A stretch of DNA of 64,000 nucleotides from Zonotrichia leucophrys gambelii. Its lineage: Eukaryota > Chordata > Aves > Passeriformes > Passerellidae. Within the stretch, counting starts at the first letter, position 1; each line of letters opens with the position of its first letter. The stretch lies in contig NC_088186.1 in NCBI RefSeq assembly GCF_028769735.1, forward strand, positions 6,169,001 through 6,233,000, written 5' to 3'. Below the pieces are notes generated by a model. The model saw only the letters and a program-made list of their open reading frames with translations, ran no database searches and was not told the DNA's origin. Below, one piece after another: positions 1 to 13,820 of this stretch. The position numbers and the translations under genes are program-made.

Positions 1-1772
1 CTCCCTCTCTTCCCCCTCTCCTTGCCTCCATGAAAACACAGGAATGCAAACAGAAGGATGACCTGGGTCTGCCTGTCTAGCTTCTAGATAAAAGGATGTG
101 ATTTTAGCTGGAGGAGAGAGATGCTGTCCCTTATTCTGGTTCACACCTGGCTATGTGATGTGAGCAAGTTCTCCCAGGTGGATTGAGGTGGCAGATCCAG
201 TGACATTCCTGCTGCCTACACAACCATCCAGCCACCCTGCCACTGTCCTCAGGTTTTACCAGCATCCATCTGACTGCTGCTGACTGAAGGGAGTTGTCCT
301 CAGCTACAAAAAACCCAACCTGTACAAGGCCACATGTTTTGGATGTGACCAAGACAGATGGGATTAATAGGAGCTTGCAGACATCCAATTAAATCTTCAT
401 CAACCCAGGAAGGCAGGATGACTGCAGCCTGGAGCTTGCAGGGGAGACAGCTGGGGGGGAAGGAAAGGTTTCCTGTACCTCAGGAGTGTGGGATTGTTGG
501 GAGGATGGATAATTCTGTACTTAGGAATATTGTAAGGATAACTCCAGAGAGAGCCACAAACCATCTGGGTACTGTGACAGCAGTGGCTGGGGAAACACTG
601 GGCATAAACAGAGCAGTGATGGAGACTGAACTGTTCAGGAAGGTTAATTTTGCTAAACAATGATTTAGACCTTGGTGATTTTTAAGATATTTAACCATTT
701 CTCCTAAGGAGTGGATGGAGGAGTCTGTGGACTCCAGGATCTGGGGTTTAGTCCAGAAACCAGCTACAATGTCTTAAGCTTGTCCTAAAGAAAAAGCCCT
801 TCTCTTGCCTTGTCATTGCTCTCAACAGAGGTGGGAAAGCAGCACAAGGGAGAAATGGAAATTGCAGACACAGGAGTCCTGGCAAAGAGCTGCTATAGTA
901 TAAGAAGAGTTGAATCACTGGTTTGACACTACTTCCCCCCTGTGCAGTTTTGGGCTGCTAAATCATTCTCTAAAAGCAAACATCTAAGAAGAGAATAAAA
1001 CATCCGACAGGAGGAGGAGAATACACTTAATGGTCATTTTCCACTGCCCTCCTGAGCAATCAGAGCCAGCAATAAATAACTGCACCTCCCACTCCTTCAG
1101 ACTAAATAAATCCTCCAGCTGAATAGCTGTAGGAGTAGGGTTCTCGTGACAGTGAGACATTTACACACACAGCTTCATGCTGATTTAGCTGGAGCTGTGT
1201 GGTTTTGTGCCAGCCCCACTAAATCACTGCAATCAAGGCCCCTCTCCATTTTGCTTTTTCTCCAGTGATTTATATCAGTTTGGGACAAGGCAATTTCCTC
1301 CCAGTAGGAAGCTGAACTGAGGTGAGGCTCCTTGAACAGGAGAAGAGGTATCCAACACACAGCAGTTTTTCCAGGGGATCCACCTGGTTTGTTTGATACA
1401 GAGCTGCTTTTTCACGCCACATCTCTCCCCCAAATACAATAATGTAACTCACTGTCAGTGTTGGATCATCTCCTCCCCATCCCATCATGCAAATAACAGA
1501 AAAACAGTGGAACATTACTGTCATTATCAGTGGGAGATGGGAGCTCCAAAGAGGATCTGAGAATAACTTATCTACAGTCCATGGAAAAGGGGATGGGGCA
1601 GATATCAAAGAAAGAAAAATCAAAACTAGAGTGTCACAAATGGAGGGAGAGTGAGAGGATGGGGTATAGATAGCCAGGGTGGAATCAGCACTACAATGCT
1701 GAATAAGAAACTAGAAAAGGGGTTTCACATGCAAAATTAAAACACAGTGCAATAAGGGAGTATTCAGATCAC
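1..1772 (-). other. COL27A1: Intron 16, partial
   Basis: This is intronic sequence downstream of exon 16. No further Gly-X-Y exon, repeat family or RNA gene was recognised; the next expected helix exon (beginning Gly-Glu-Gln by human comparison) is not here. Confidence 0.8.
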
Positions 1773-1817
1773 CTTATCACCTTTCAGTCCATGTTCTCCA
1801 GGGTTCCCCATCAGCCC
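1773..1817 (-). CDS. COL27A1: COL27A1 exon 16 (45 bp, triple helix)
   Basis: The exon encodes GLMGNPGEHGLKGDK, five Gly-X-Y triplets, after a strong TTCTTTCAG acceptor. It aligns with human GLMGSVGEPGLKGDK (recalled). Two GT donors are possible: AAG/GTGATC at 1772, chosen because it gives 45 bp and keeps phase 0, and AAAG/GTGATA at 1780, which would give a 37-bp exon and break the frame. Both have weak +4 to +6 positions. It is the last exon in the window. Confidence 0.9.
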
Positions 1818-2158
1818 CTGAAAGAAAAGAAAGTTCAGAGTGAGGTTGAGCCATGGTGGAGACTTGCTCAGGTCTGTGACATTGCTGTTTGCTGATGGGG
1901 CTGGTGGCTCAGTCCCACAGCACTGCCCTGGGACAGTCCCAAGGTCCAATGCCAGGCTGCTCCCAAAGTGTGCTCCATCACACATTCTTCATGTGGGAAA
2001 ATGCTTCTGGAATTCTCCACTGAGAGCACCAGTGGGATGTTGTGTTCAACACCACTGCTGCCCATCCTTTCTCTCAGGAGAGTCACCTCTGCCCCAGGGA
2101 GGAACAGAATAACCTTCAGCCCAGCTATGGAGGGATGAGAGCTCAGAGATTCCCTCAC
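1818..2158 (-). other. COL27A1: Intron 15
   Basis: A compact 341-bp intron with GTGAGG donor and TTTCTTTCAG acceptor; nothing else was seen. Confidence 0.88.
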
Positions 2159-2212
2159 CTTTAATCCTTTTGGTCCTGGATAGCCAATTGGTCCAACAGG
2201 GCCCATGTCACC
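2159..2212 (-). CDS. COL27A1: COL27A1 exon 15 (54 bp, triple helix)
   Basis: The exon encodes GDMGPVGPIGYPGPKGLK, six Gly-X-Y triplets, with an ACTAG acceptor and AAG/GTGAGG donor. It aligns with human GDLGVLGPIGYPGPKGMK (recalled). Confidence 0.94.
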
Positions 2213-4416
2213 CTAGTGAGAGAAAGAAAATTACCACAGTCATTAGGTGCAAACCCAACAGATCCCTGCATGTGGTGTGAAATTCCTCTGATATCCAGTG
2301 TCAGTATCCCTGAAGAAATGCACTACTGATATCAACAGCAGCATCCTGGCAGGAGTCAAGGCTCTTTGAATGTGCAGACAGCCCCTAAATAAATGCAGCA
2401 TTCTAAGAAAAGAGAGTGGGGGCAGGAGGTGGGGACAGAGAGGTCCCATCCTGCTGCAGTGAGAAGTCAGAGTGGCACTGTGTGTTGGACTCAGTCTAAC
2501 ACAGGAGGACAGCAGAGCTCTGGCTGCTGTGGGCACTCATGTGTGATGTACAACAGAAACCCTTCAGTGCTGCTGTTGAAACGGGCTCTGGCTCTCCCTG
2601 CCATGAAGAGAGGCAGTGACAGGGTGCCTAGCCTGGCCTCAGTGTGTAAATAAACAGGGCAGGCTCCCTGAAGGAGCAATTCTCCAGCCTCAGCCCCGGG
2701 CCCGCGGTCATGCAGAGAGAGCTGGGCCGCAGCCACCCCAACAGAGCCCTTTTCATACCTCCCAGCATAAAGGCTGCTTGTGGAAATGCATTTGCTCAGA
2801 GCTCTGCCCACATGGCTAATTAGGAGAGCAAGAGGCTTTAGTTACACCTAATTCTGCTCTTCAGCCTCTCTTACAGCGTGAACCAAACTCCGCAGGGTGC
2901 GTGAGCAGAGCCTGGCTGGGCCTGGGGTGGCTGCAGGTGGCAAGGAGGAGACTGAAAGGGGACAATGTGTCACCTTCTCCGTGCCCTGCAGTGTGTGCAC
3001 ACCCTGGGGGAGCAGCTGCAGCTGTCCTCCACAGGGAGGACAGGGCAGGATGGATGTGCTCCCTTCTCCCCAGGAGGACTGAGGAGGTCACTGTCAGTCT
3101 ATCCCACTGGAGATGCTTCAGCAGCCTGAATTCAGGAGATGCATCTTACCCTGGGACACAAGATCTGACTCAGCTTGACCTGAATCTCAGTTTGAAGTTT
3201 GGCTGGGCCAGTGTGGAGGGGAGGACAGGCAGCTTCTGACTCCATCATCTCTAGGAGGATCATGATCATGTTTGCCATCTCTGACCTTACACGTTCTAAC
3301 AAACACAATATCTGTGAGATAACGGCAGCAAGGAAAAGAGAAATCTTTCCAAAAGCAAGGATGCCTTCAATGGTATTGTTTTAAATAGCAATCTTCATCT
3401 TCCAGTTTTTTGACAGGAGCACATCCTTTCTGTTGCTATGGCTAAAGTAGCTACTTTCATCTCCACTAATGAAGGGAAGCAGAGCTAATTCGTGGTTCCA
3501 TGGAAAGCCTTCCTGTGAATCCACCTCTGTCCCAATCCCCCATCTCCAAGATGGGTGTTCCACCAGATTCCCTGCTGTTCCTTCCAGGAATGTGAGATTT
3601 CTGGGTTTGTGCAATGCTTAGTGCAATGGAGGCCTTGATCTAAGCTGACACACACTCCTGTAATTTAAGTTATGGAAAGGCCAAAGGGGAAGGTTTTAAC
3701 CATTCCTTGCAAGTCAAGTTTCCATGGTTTGTCACAGTTGAGGAGGAATCATTATGAAAGAATGCTGTAGTAGTAACAGAGCCTACCAATTTATGTGCAT
3801 GGAAGGGAATAACCTAAAATAAGTGCTGAGACCTAAAAATAAACCAGTTGGGCATTAACTAACCCCCAGCACAGCTGCCAGAGGAGGAGCTGCCACCCAT
3901 CCTTACAGCCATTTATCTCCTGCTGGGGGAAAAGTGCAATGAAGGGTGGAATTTGGCTGAGTAAAATTACCTGGATTAGTGATGGGATGGTGAAAGGGCT
4001 TTTAAAATTCCTGTCTACCCAGAGGACAGACTGTTCCTGCCCTCAGACTCTCCAGTGAACAAGAACTGGGTGTCCCTGAGGTCACTGCCGACAGGGACTT
4101 GCTTTTTAAGAGATCCTGGTGTGGAAAGAATGCTGCATCTTTGAAGAAATACCCTGGCAAACGCTATCAAAAGGGCAAGTTACCATGAAAAAAGAGACAC
4201 TAACAACAGACTTCTAATCTGTTTCCTTCTGTTTGGAAAGGATTTGTCCTCCTCCACCTCTGAATCCACCAGGAAACCCCCACTCTCCCCAGATGCCACA
4301 GCTCCCCCATGCACACAGTCATCCTGCTCACAGGAAGAACAAAATCTGTGTGCAGTTAGGTAGGTTGAAAGGGTTAAAGCCCGACAAGCCAGATCTCCAT
4401 TTGTTTTTGTACTTAC
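2213..4416 (-). other. COL27A1: Intron 14
   Basis: About 2.2 kb of unique-looking sequence. No repeats or additional exons were recognised. Confidence 0.85.
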
Positions 4417-4461
4417 AATGAGTCCAAGGACTCCAGGAGGACCTGGGGCTCCCAATTCTCC
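4417..4461 (-). CDS. COL27A1: COL27A1 exon 14 (45 bp, triple helix)
   Basis: The exon encodes GELGAPGPPGVLGLI, five Gly-X-Y triplets, with a TTTTAG acceptor and ATT/GTAAGT donor. It aligns with human GELGLPGPPGVPGLI (recalled). Confidence 0.93.
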
Positions 4462-5673
4462 CTAAAAGGAAAGACAAACCCACAAGGTTACAGAACACTT
4501 TATAGACAAGGAGAGACTGAAAGGCAGCTCAGTGTTTCAGGAGTTTGAGGGAAGGGAAAAGAAGGGAAAACACCATCACTCCCCCTTCCATCCCCAGCCC
4601 CTTTCCCCTCCAAAGCAATCCAGAACTTCCATTTTCAGGAGAGCACATCCTGGGAAGACACAGGCTGCTTGTTTTTGGCAGTCATTCCCAGGGCTGAGTC
4701 CCCTCCCAGGAGCAGGCTGGATGAAAGGAACATTTCAGCGTTCAGGGGAGAGGTAGGAGCCTGCCCCAGGTGAGACCCAGCCTCTGGCAGGGAGAGGGAG
4801 CAGGGCACATGGGGAGAGCAAGGCTAAGGTGGGAAGGACAGGAAAGCTGCTGCTTTAGCATTGGGAAAGGTGAGTTTTGGGAGTGGTTATGCAATAATAA
4901 AAGGAAAAGGTAAGAAATAATAGGAAAAAGTAGACCTGCACGAAAATGAAACTGGGTAGTTTGGGGAGAGGGTATGGCAGGTTCTGGTGCTGGCAAATGT
5001 GTCCTGGGGGTGTCTGGCACCTTGGAGCTCATCATTCCAAGGGTCAGACTGCTGATGGGGCTTGTGGAGCTGGTTTGGCTCCTCAGCTTCAGCACAAACT
5101 TTCTCTGTGTGAGCTCTCCAAAGCCATGCAGAAGCACTGGATGTACCTGATGGCATCTCCAAGTGAAACACAGCAGAGAAGCTCTGCCAGACCCTCACCT
5201 ACCCAGGTCCCTGAGCAGTTCAGCAACCATGGGGTGCTCAGCCTGTCCTGTGTCCCCTTTGGTGGCCTCCCTGGCCATGCTAACAGTGAGCTGCTGGCCA
5301 GGGCAAGGACCTGCTCTGACACACCTCCATCTCCAGCAGAGCCTCTCAGAACAAGTGCATTGGAAATGCTGAACTTCCCTTTCACTCAGCCAGTCCTGCC
5401 CTGCTCTGGATCATGCTGGCCACTTCCTCTGACAGCCCTGCTCAGTTTATGGTGCACATCTGGTGGAGCCCCCTCCAGTGCAATAGAGCTCCCCTTTTAT
5501 GGAAAGATTTGCCTGGTGGAGAAGGAAAGAGAAGGGGATGCAACGTGACTGAATGTGCTCAGGGCTCCTTGGCTAAAGGGTTACGTGTGTTTATTTTATG
5601 GGAAGTGGAGTAAAGGACTATTGGGCAAGCACACACACAAAAAAGCGTTTCATAATCTCAACCAGCCTAAAAT

Positions 5674-5708
<35 letters not shown>

Positions 5709-8067
5709 GCCAGTTCCCTTCCTGCATACTTGGGACATCTGTGGAGCAATTGTTCCTCATGGGTGGGATTTCTGTGTCCTCAGAGCTACTGTTATAAGGT
5801 CGGCTTCAAGCCTTCAGCCAAGGCCTGGCATTCCTGGCTCAGGAAGGAGAGGGAGCATCCCAGGAATGCTGAGCACAGGAGCTGCACGGTGGCCTGGGTT
5901 CCCCAGGAAGGGTGGCTGGGCTGCAGGCTGGGGGGATGCTCAGCGCTTGGTCCCACCAGCTCCAAGAGGCACTTCCCAGATTTTCTGACTTGTGTCCTAT
6001 TGCTGTTCCTCAGAAGAACGGCTGTCCGTGGAAATGCATGAGCTCACAGCTAACAGAAGAGGATTTCCTCTTGGAAGAGGAGGGGGTGGACTCCCCTGAG
6101 AGATGAGGACAGGACTAGTTGTTAATTTGAGCCATTCCCTGGTCTAGGAAATGGAGGATTTACAAGTGGCCTTTCCTGGCTATCAGTCCCTGACCTGTGA
6201 GGGAAATCAGGCTCCATTCTCCTTTTTTTCAGCGCATGGACCGGGCACTGGGACAAGAGAGAAGGAGATGAACCAACAGCCCCTTCCCACGTCTAATTCC
6301 TGTGATTAGGAGCCTAATTGGAGTGGTGAAGCACTCTGGGGGAACGTGGGATCTGGAACGCCATGGCTGACAGTTCTCATCAGCTGGCAGCAGGGAAGAA
6401 TGGCCCTGGGCTGGAGGAGCAGTGCCCGGAGGGGCTGCAGAGCACATCAGAGGCTGTGGCTGAGCCTTCCCAGCCAGCAGGGGATCAAACAGAGGATGTG
6501 GCAGCCGGGCCCGAGGCCATCCTGCCCCTGACAGCTCAGCTGCACACCCCACCTACCAAACCTAGCATATTTCTGTGCTCCACAAACAGACTTTCTGGCA
6601 TTTTTCTGCGTCTGTGACTCCACTTGTGACCCTGTGAACCTCCCTTTAAGTCAGCCCAAACAGTCTGTTTTCATTCTGCCATGGCCAAGGCACATTAATA
6701 TTTAAGAGCCGTTGATAAGATGAAAGAGGAGCGATCCTTCTGGATGAATTAACGGGACATTTGCTGCTCTCCCAGGCTCTGGGAACAGCCATTCAGCTGA
6801 CTGGCATTGAGAACATCTTCTGAATGGGGCTTAGACAACTTGCATATTCAAAAGAAAACAAAATAAGTTATTTAGGGAAAACAAAAAAAAAAGTCTTCCT
6901 GTCCTGCAGGATTCCTGCCCTTCCTGGTGGGCTGGCTGGAAATAGCAGTACAATCAGAAAGTTTTCCACTTTGGGACTGCTGATTCCACTCTGACCCATG
7001 GCTTAAGTTGACTGAAGGATGGGAAAAGTCCTGCAGAAGTGTTCCTTGGGAACATCATTCTTTCAGTTCACTGCATTTATGTTCTTGTGCTGAATTCCCA
7101 CAAAGGCTGGAGCTGTAGCTGAGCTTGGCTTGGTGATTGGAGTCTGTTGTGAAAATAACTTTTATGCTGCATACATGACGAATGGGAGCTTGCAGGCACA
7201 TGTGGAGTGGGTTACTTCACACAAATCATCCCCTCAAACCCCAGAGCAGCACGGTGATTATGTGTGAATAACCAAGGCAGCAGGAATTTCAGAGATGAAT
7301 CAGTGCTGCTCACATGCTAATTCGGGGAGAACCAACAAAGTCATTCAGAAAATAATTTAGGATAGTTAATACATCTGAGAACTGCTGCAAACCACGAGGA
7401 CATGTTCTGTGAGCAGAGGCAAACACAGCACATCCCCACAGTTTAGTGCTACAAGAGCAGAGCAAATTGAACTTTATCAGCACCCAGCTGCTTAAACGAC
7501 CTCGGTGACCATCCTGACCCAATTCCCAGGAGACACATCCCACTCTTAGGAAGCCAGCAGGGGTCAGATGAAGACTGAAGGGCAGGAACTCAGGAGACTG
7601 GAGACTTTTACTCCCCATGCAGACCCAGGGCTGGCTGAGGATGGGGCAGGCAGCAGCTTGGGCTATGGATTCTGTCCCTCAGTGCTCCCAGACACTGGAG
7701 CAGAGAATCTGTGCCCTGTGGTGTGGACAACATGGTCCAACACTGCCTACTCTGCCAGAGCAACATCCTTGCCCTTTTCCTCTTTATTTTCTCCTAGCCA
7801 CACCTTCTGGATAAGAAAGTACCTGTCATGACTGAGGTGCAGGGAAGGCAAGAGATGGAGACAGAAAAGTGATGGCAAATGACCTGACAGTTACAGGAGC
7901 CAAACACAGGAATTTTCAGCAGTCAGGGATGTAATTTTTTTTTTTTCAGGAGGGACAAAACCAACCAGCAGCTGCCACCAAGCTTGAAAAAAACCAAACT
8001 AGCATGATGCAGTACAGTGTGCTGTCTACTACAAAAGAAAAAAAGAAAGGAAAACTTGTGAACTTAC
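4462..8067 (-). other. COL27A1: Intron 13
   Basis: About 3.6 kb. It contains the T28 tract at 5678. An open frame of 200 codons at 4946-5548 on the plus strand has no protein-like features and is judged chance. Confidence 0.85.
5678..5705. repeat. T28 homopolymer
   Basis: An uninterrupted run of 28 T on the plus strand in intron 13; in the COL27A1 transcript it is poly(A). No retrocopy is recognisable upstream of it on the minus strand. Confidence 0.9.
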
Positions 8068-8121
8068 AGGGTTCCCATCGATGCCTGGAGGTCCTCGTTC
8101 TCCAAAATTCCCAGGAAAACC
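8068..8121 (-). CDS. COL27A1: COL27A1 exon 13 (54 bp, triple helix)
   Basis: The exon encodes GFPGNFGERGPPGIDGNP, six Gly-X-Y triplets, with a CTCAG acceptor and CCT/GTAAGT donor. It aligns with human GFPGVFGERGPPGLDGNP (recalled). It directly continues exon 12 although an 11-kb intron, the longest here, separates them. Confidence 0.94.
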
Positions 8122-11100
8122 CTGAGGAGAGGAGGCAAACATGAATGTCAGTTATTGAGGCTCCCTGGTGCAGTCAGTCAGTTACAGCCACTCCCCTTGC
8201 ACCCCGTGCAGCACGTTGGGGAGCAGCAGAACACGGGGACATGTGGGACAATCAGCCTGCCTGTCCTCATCCAAACCCCTCCTGCCACATCAGCACAGCT
8301 CAGCAAGGCCAAAACCCCTGATTCACAAACTCACTGCAGGGACTATATTAAAAATGGATTGTCAATCTGAATTATTTAGTGCTGTCTGCTCACAGGACCC
8401 TTTGAGGAGCACCCCCTCCTCTCAGGAGAGCTGGACAGCGCAAAGCCTCTTGCAGCCCATGCAGATGCTCAATGGAGCTGATGGGAGATGTCTGGTGAAT
8501 TCACTCCCTTTCAGCTTGCCAGAGGAGCAAATGCTTCCAAACTCATCCCAGCCCACACCCCAGGGCTGTGAAAGGCCATGTTTACTACAGGAAAAAGTCA
8601 CCACAAAAGAAGACTTCATCTCATTATATCCGAGACAAGTTTGGAAGACTTCAGACAATTGTAGAGAAGGGAGGGGAGGTGTTGAGTCAGAGCCAGAACA
8701 CGGTGCTGGGACACGTTCTCCCTCACTCCTGGACAGAGCCTGTGCTCCTTTAAGCCCCCAATTCCCCCCTAATTCCCTGCCACAAGCAGATCCCAAAGCA
8801 GATTTCTCTTCCCTGTCCTGTCATGCTTGGTCTCTCACATAAAGAGCTCGAACTGGGAGTCAAAATAAAAGTGCTTTATCCCCTTCTCTGCTCACCAGGA
8901 TATCATGGGCATCTTCTGGAATACCTGAGAGTTTAAGAGACAGAGAAGAAGAAGAAAGGGAGAGGATGCTGTCCTCTCCTGCCTCCTTCCCTGCATGCTA
9001 CAAACACTGGGTGTCTGGGAAAAGCAAATCTGAGGGAAGTGAAATGTAACAGCCAATGGTGACAACGCTTATCTGGAAACCCATCAACAACAATGAAAAC
9101 TGAAGTGATCACAGCAGACAGAGCAGGAAAACCACACTGGGAAACTGTCATCCAAGACCTCCCTTGACCTTTGGGGGTTTACAACTCCTGGTGAACAGAA
9201 AAGATATGAATTTGCTTGGTAAAATCTAAGGTGAGAGATGTGAGACCTGTTTAAGTCAACAGAAATTCTGCTGCTGACCTGAGCCAGCATTTCAGCTCTT
9301 CTGTACCAATTCCCTACAGCATGAAGGACTGAACTGACATGAGCTATTGCTTGCTTGGATTCAACGCTTCTATTTTGTGGGAATCATTGAGAATAGGAAA
9401 GTTGTCTGCCTTTCTCCAGCTAGGCACTACATCCCTGAGGCCTGTGCTCATGCCAAGAGGCTGTGGTAAGCAACCACTGGAAACAGCCTTCTGCCATCTA
9501 GAGACAAAAATGTCAAATATAACAAGAAGGCAGGGGGGCCTACAATTTTCTTTAATGAAAAAAGGAGAAAAATAATTCTGCTAACATGCTGAATCAATCA
9601 GATCAGAAGAGAGATGTGCAGGGAAAACTCATTGCTCAGGCAAGACAGAAAAAAAAAAAAAAGAAGATTGCCAGAATATTTTGCTGTTTACAGTCATGTG
9701 GCTTGCCAAGGAAAATATGAGTGTGCACAGACTGATACTGTACTTACACTGCTGCAGATTTCAGCATTCCCCCATCTCTCCTTCCTTCCTCAGGGAGCCA
9801 TGGGTGCCACTGAGCTGCTGAGGTCTCTGCTATGGAGCTGAGCTCTCACCAACACAGGGAGATTTTACTACTTTGAATGGTACAATGAAAACAATATTGC
9901 TACAGCAGCACAATATCAGCTGGGGGAATGCTTGCTCCAGACTAAAACAGCACTGTCTGAATTTGGTTTAAAACTGTTGCAGTGTGACATAAACAATGTG
10001 CTCCTCTGCCAGAATAAAAGAACCCAGATAAGGAACTATTTAAATGCATATGTTTTGCACATGTGTTTCACTCTTTTTTTATGCCTCAGTTTCCAGCATT
10101 AACCTTGCTGCTTAAAGACAGGAAATTTGAGGCACTTGGTGATAGAGTTAATAGAAGTCTACATTTACACAGGTTTTCCAGCACTAGATCTCAAAATATC
10201 CAGATTATTCCTGTGTTTGGAAGGTGGAGCTGAGCACCTGAGGTCACTTGGCCAGTACCACCCAGCAATGAAGAGATTCAGCAATGAAACCTGTTCACAA
10301 CAGGCTATGACTGCCCACAGAGCTTAGGGCTCTGCCAGCCCTCAGGATGCCATGGAAAAGGGTCAGAGAGGGAGGAAGCTGAGAAGAAAAGCAGAACAGG
10401 CCCAGGACAGCACCCAGCACCAAAGCCCCATCCTAGCCAACACCTTTTTTGTCCTTAACACACCATCTGCACTGCTGGCACCAGCAGCCCCAGCCCAGCT
10501 CACCCAGTGCTGGGGTGGTGGGTGCTCCCTGGTACATTTTGGCCCAAACTGTAAAACAAACCCAAAGGAGGAGACAAATGCAAAGAGCAGCTTCAATTCA
10601 ACTACCCCCAGGAATCCTAGCCCAGAAGTCGAGCTTAGCACAGGTTTTACACATTAAATGAGGCTAAGGCTGGTGGCTGTGGCATGGAGAAGGATATTTC
10701 AGTCTGCAAAGACCCAAACCAGGTTGTGAAAGCTGTCCCAGCACAGCTCTTGCACAGCAGGAAACAATCAATCTTTTAAGCCCCTAATGAAAAAGAAAGC
10801 ACTTTGTTTCCATGGGGTAAGCAGTAGCAGTTTAAACCACAATAACAGTTCCAGTGACCACAGTGTCCTAATTTATTGGATCTCACACGTCTGTAAAAGC
10901 TGTTTTTTTGGTGCCTCTCCTGCCTGAGCCTAAAGGAGAGAGAGATGTTCCCCAGGAACAGAACTAGCACTATTCAACTAAAACAAGCAGCCCAGAAGTT
11001 ACAAGTAGACTCTGTTATGCCCCTGGTTTCCCTCCCTAAGCAGTGACACCTCTGCTCTCCCATGCTCTGCTCCAACAGCCTGAGGAGCCCAGACTGAGGA

Positions 11101-11734
11101 GAACACATGGGGCAGGAAGCTCAATTTTATGGTGCTGGCAGACAGGAGGGTCACAACTGGCAGCCCATTACAGGAGGCTTTTGAAAGAAATTAAAGAATA
11201 CAGCAGATTCAGAGTCTCCTGTGAGTGCAGAAGGGGTTTTGGTACAGAAAATCCATAATTTTCCAAGATGTTTTTTCAGGAAAACTAGTCCCTGGAAATT
11301 ATGCTTAAGAATTGGGACAACAAAGGTAAACACCCCAGTGAAAAATACAGAGCCTGCTCTGTGGGAGGGACAGGATGGACAGAGAGGGAGCAGGACAGGG
11401 AAGGGAATGGCAAATGGCAGCAGAAATAGGGAGAAAATGCTCCACTAACAAGTTGTGCTGGCCAGGAGCCAGCAGGGTGCTCCTCCACAGCGCTCCAGTC
11501 AGGTATGACAAAACTTTTGGCTCCATCTCACAGCTGGGAAATTCAGAGAGGAGGTGGGGGAAAACATCCAGCTGAATGGATTTCACATTGTCTGAAGGAG
11601 AAGTTCAATGAAAGAAGCAAGATGAGGAGCTGGAGAGAGAGCACACAGGCAGATGCTTTGCACCAACAACTCTGGGTGCCCCTGTGCTCCCCTGTCCCCA
11701 AACCAAGCAGAGCTTTACAGGGGTTCACAATTTG

Positions 11735-11815
11735 TGAACTGAGACACTGAGATACAACTGATTTATCCCAGGTTACACTGAGTCTGCAGCTGAAGCAGCA
11801 ACAGAGTCTCTATCT
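11735..11815 (-). mobile_element. Possible ancient MIR-like SINE relic
   Basis: GTGAACTGAGACACTGAGAT followed by ATCCCAGGTTACACTGAGTC recalls the reverse complement of the MIR core and tail (the tract usually reading as gaaactgaggc...ggtcacac). Very diverged; the call rests on pattern memory only. Confidence 0.3.
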
Positions 11816-13302
11816 TTGAGATATTCCAATAGTGCCTTAATTCCTTTTCATCCCCACTCCCTGCAAAGGGCATCCTTTCACAGAGCAGGAGGCTCCTGCT
11901 GAGAACAACCAGACCTAGACAGACACTGGAACCAGCTCCTCTTGCATCAGGGGATTACATCCCCCTCCACCTCCCCTTCCTTTCTTCCACTGCTCAAAGC
12001 AAACAGAGCAGCCTGCCCTTTCTGCTGTCAGCCAAAGCCCTGCTCCTGTCAGAGCAGCTCCTTGTCCCTTGTCCCTGGAGGCAGCTGTCCCCAAGCAGCA
12101 GGGACTGGGGACACACACGGTGTCCTTTGCTCCCCCAAAGCCCTCTCAGGTGCTCACGTGTGGCTGGGTGTGCTGTGTGTGTACAACATCTGATTCAGTT
12201 TAAAGCACTTTCCCTGAAGGAGTAAGGGAGGCAGTCTGGCAGCTGCTGCTCCGAAGAATCCTGGCAGCTCTTCATGCCAACAGAATCGTTCTCCAAAAAT
12301 AGGATTTTATTTTCCTGTTGGCTCAAGGTGAAGCTGCTCAAACCAACCAGCCCTCCTGTCTTGTCTGCAAAAGTCTCTATTTGCCAGTTGGCTCTGGCCA
12401 GGTGAATCACTGCCCAGGAGCCTCCCCAGGGACAGAACTTGCAAGTCAAATAATTTAAGTAAGGAAAAAGGAAAAAAAAAAAGGTGGTGGAGAAGCGGGG
12501 CCGAGGGTGAGAGAAAGCCTTCACTGGAAAAAAGAAGGAGAATAAAACAAACAAGTGTAGCTTATGTTGGCAGCTCACACCTCTGAGAGAATTCCTGGTG
12601 TGGGGACAGACTGAGCCCCTCACAGGTGGGCAGGGGGAGGCTCAGCCCCAGCAGGAGCCACCCCAAAGGAGCCTGGCAGACCCTGTGCTCCTGCTGTGCC
12701 TCCACAGCCACACAGGGACCTCTGCCCTCCCCTGGGTCCAGGCAGCTCCCATCCCTGCAGAGAGGGAGATGAGGGAATGGAGGGGGGTCCTGTGCAGCTC
12801 TGCTCCTCTGCCACCTCAAAGGACGCTTTGCTCTCACCCCCAGGAGACTTCACAGCTCTGTGTCACCTCTCGGGACAAAGATTTCAGGGCATTTTTAAAC
12901 AAAACTGTCCCTCCAGCTGGGGGAGTACAGCAGGAGCAGCACAAGAAAAATTCCTGAAGCCCCTCCAGCCAAAAGTGAAATGCCAGCCCCTCCACGCTCC
13001 TGCTCCATTCCTTTCCCACTGGTACAGGATCTTTTCCTGCTCTGCAGAGCCCTAACTGAGTTACCACTGCACAGACACGTTGGCCTAATGCCAGAGAGCA
13101 CTGAGCCTGCCACTGCTCCTCCTTATCTATGGCCAACGTTGCCAAATCAAGCAGCCTCCTACCCAAGGAAGCCAAGCAGCTTTAGGGGTCAAAATGCTTT
13201 CAGACTCATAGGTGACAACTGCATTATTTTCCCTTGTAATTTCTAAGGAGAAGAGTTTTTGAGCTTTGATTTATGAATGAGCTTTCCCCTGAAGGATTAA
13301 AG

Positions 13303-13366
13303 ATGCCTGGAAGACCTTGGTTCAGTTCCTCATGAGATTTCTGAATGATGATGGACAAGTCACTTA
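13303..13366 (+). mobile_element. Possible ancient MIR-like SINE relic
   Basis: CTTGGTTCAGTTCCTCATGA followed by GATGGACAAGTCACTTAG resembles the MIR 3' half (typically ...gggcaagtcactta...). Diverged and short; uncertain. Confidence 0.3.
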
Positions 13367-13800
13367 GGAGCATTCTTGGAAAAAAATAAATCTTTGGGAT
13401 TGTTTCTTTTCTTTCAGTGGAAGTTATAGCTCTTGGCACCTTTTCCCTGTGTTTTCAGTACCTTGTTTTGCCCATTCTTAAATGAAATACATATTGATAT
13501 TGTCCACCTTGCCAGGTTATATGGATGGTGTAATCCTGGACATAGGAACATGTGAGAAGTAACCATGCAAGCACCTCACCACAGAGATTTGGGAAACTCC
13601 AGACGTGTGGAACACAGCTCAGGCCAAAAAGAGATGGTGACATTTGCTCTGGGCTCACGCCTGCATTTCAGAGTGGTGAACCAAGCCAAGAGGGGTGGAG
13701 AGACCAGACCAGCTGCCCAGCTCCAGTGTCCAACTTCAGCATTAAAAAAGTCACTGATTGCTCAAACCACATCTATTTTAAAAATTCAGGTTAACAAAGC

Positions 13801-13820
13801 AAAAAAAAAAAAAAAAAAAA
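13801..13820. repeat. A20 homopolymer
   Basis: A run of 20 A in intron 12. Nothing before it looks like a retrotransposed gene or a known SINE. Confidence 0.9.

Noticed and set aside
1781..1817. Alternative donor for exon 16 at AAAG/GTGATA
   Set aside because: It would give a 37-bp exon and break the reading frame; the 45-bp version preserves phase and matches the expected peptide.
4946..5548. A 200-codon open frame on the plus strand
   Set aside because: No protein-like features; overlaps open frames on the other strand equally well.
8168..8842. A 224-codon open frame on the plus strand
   Set aside because: It lies wholly within intron 12 next to exon 13, with no domain, signal or repeat pattern; likely chance in GC-moderate DNA.
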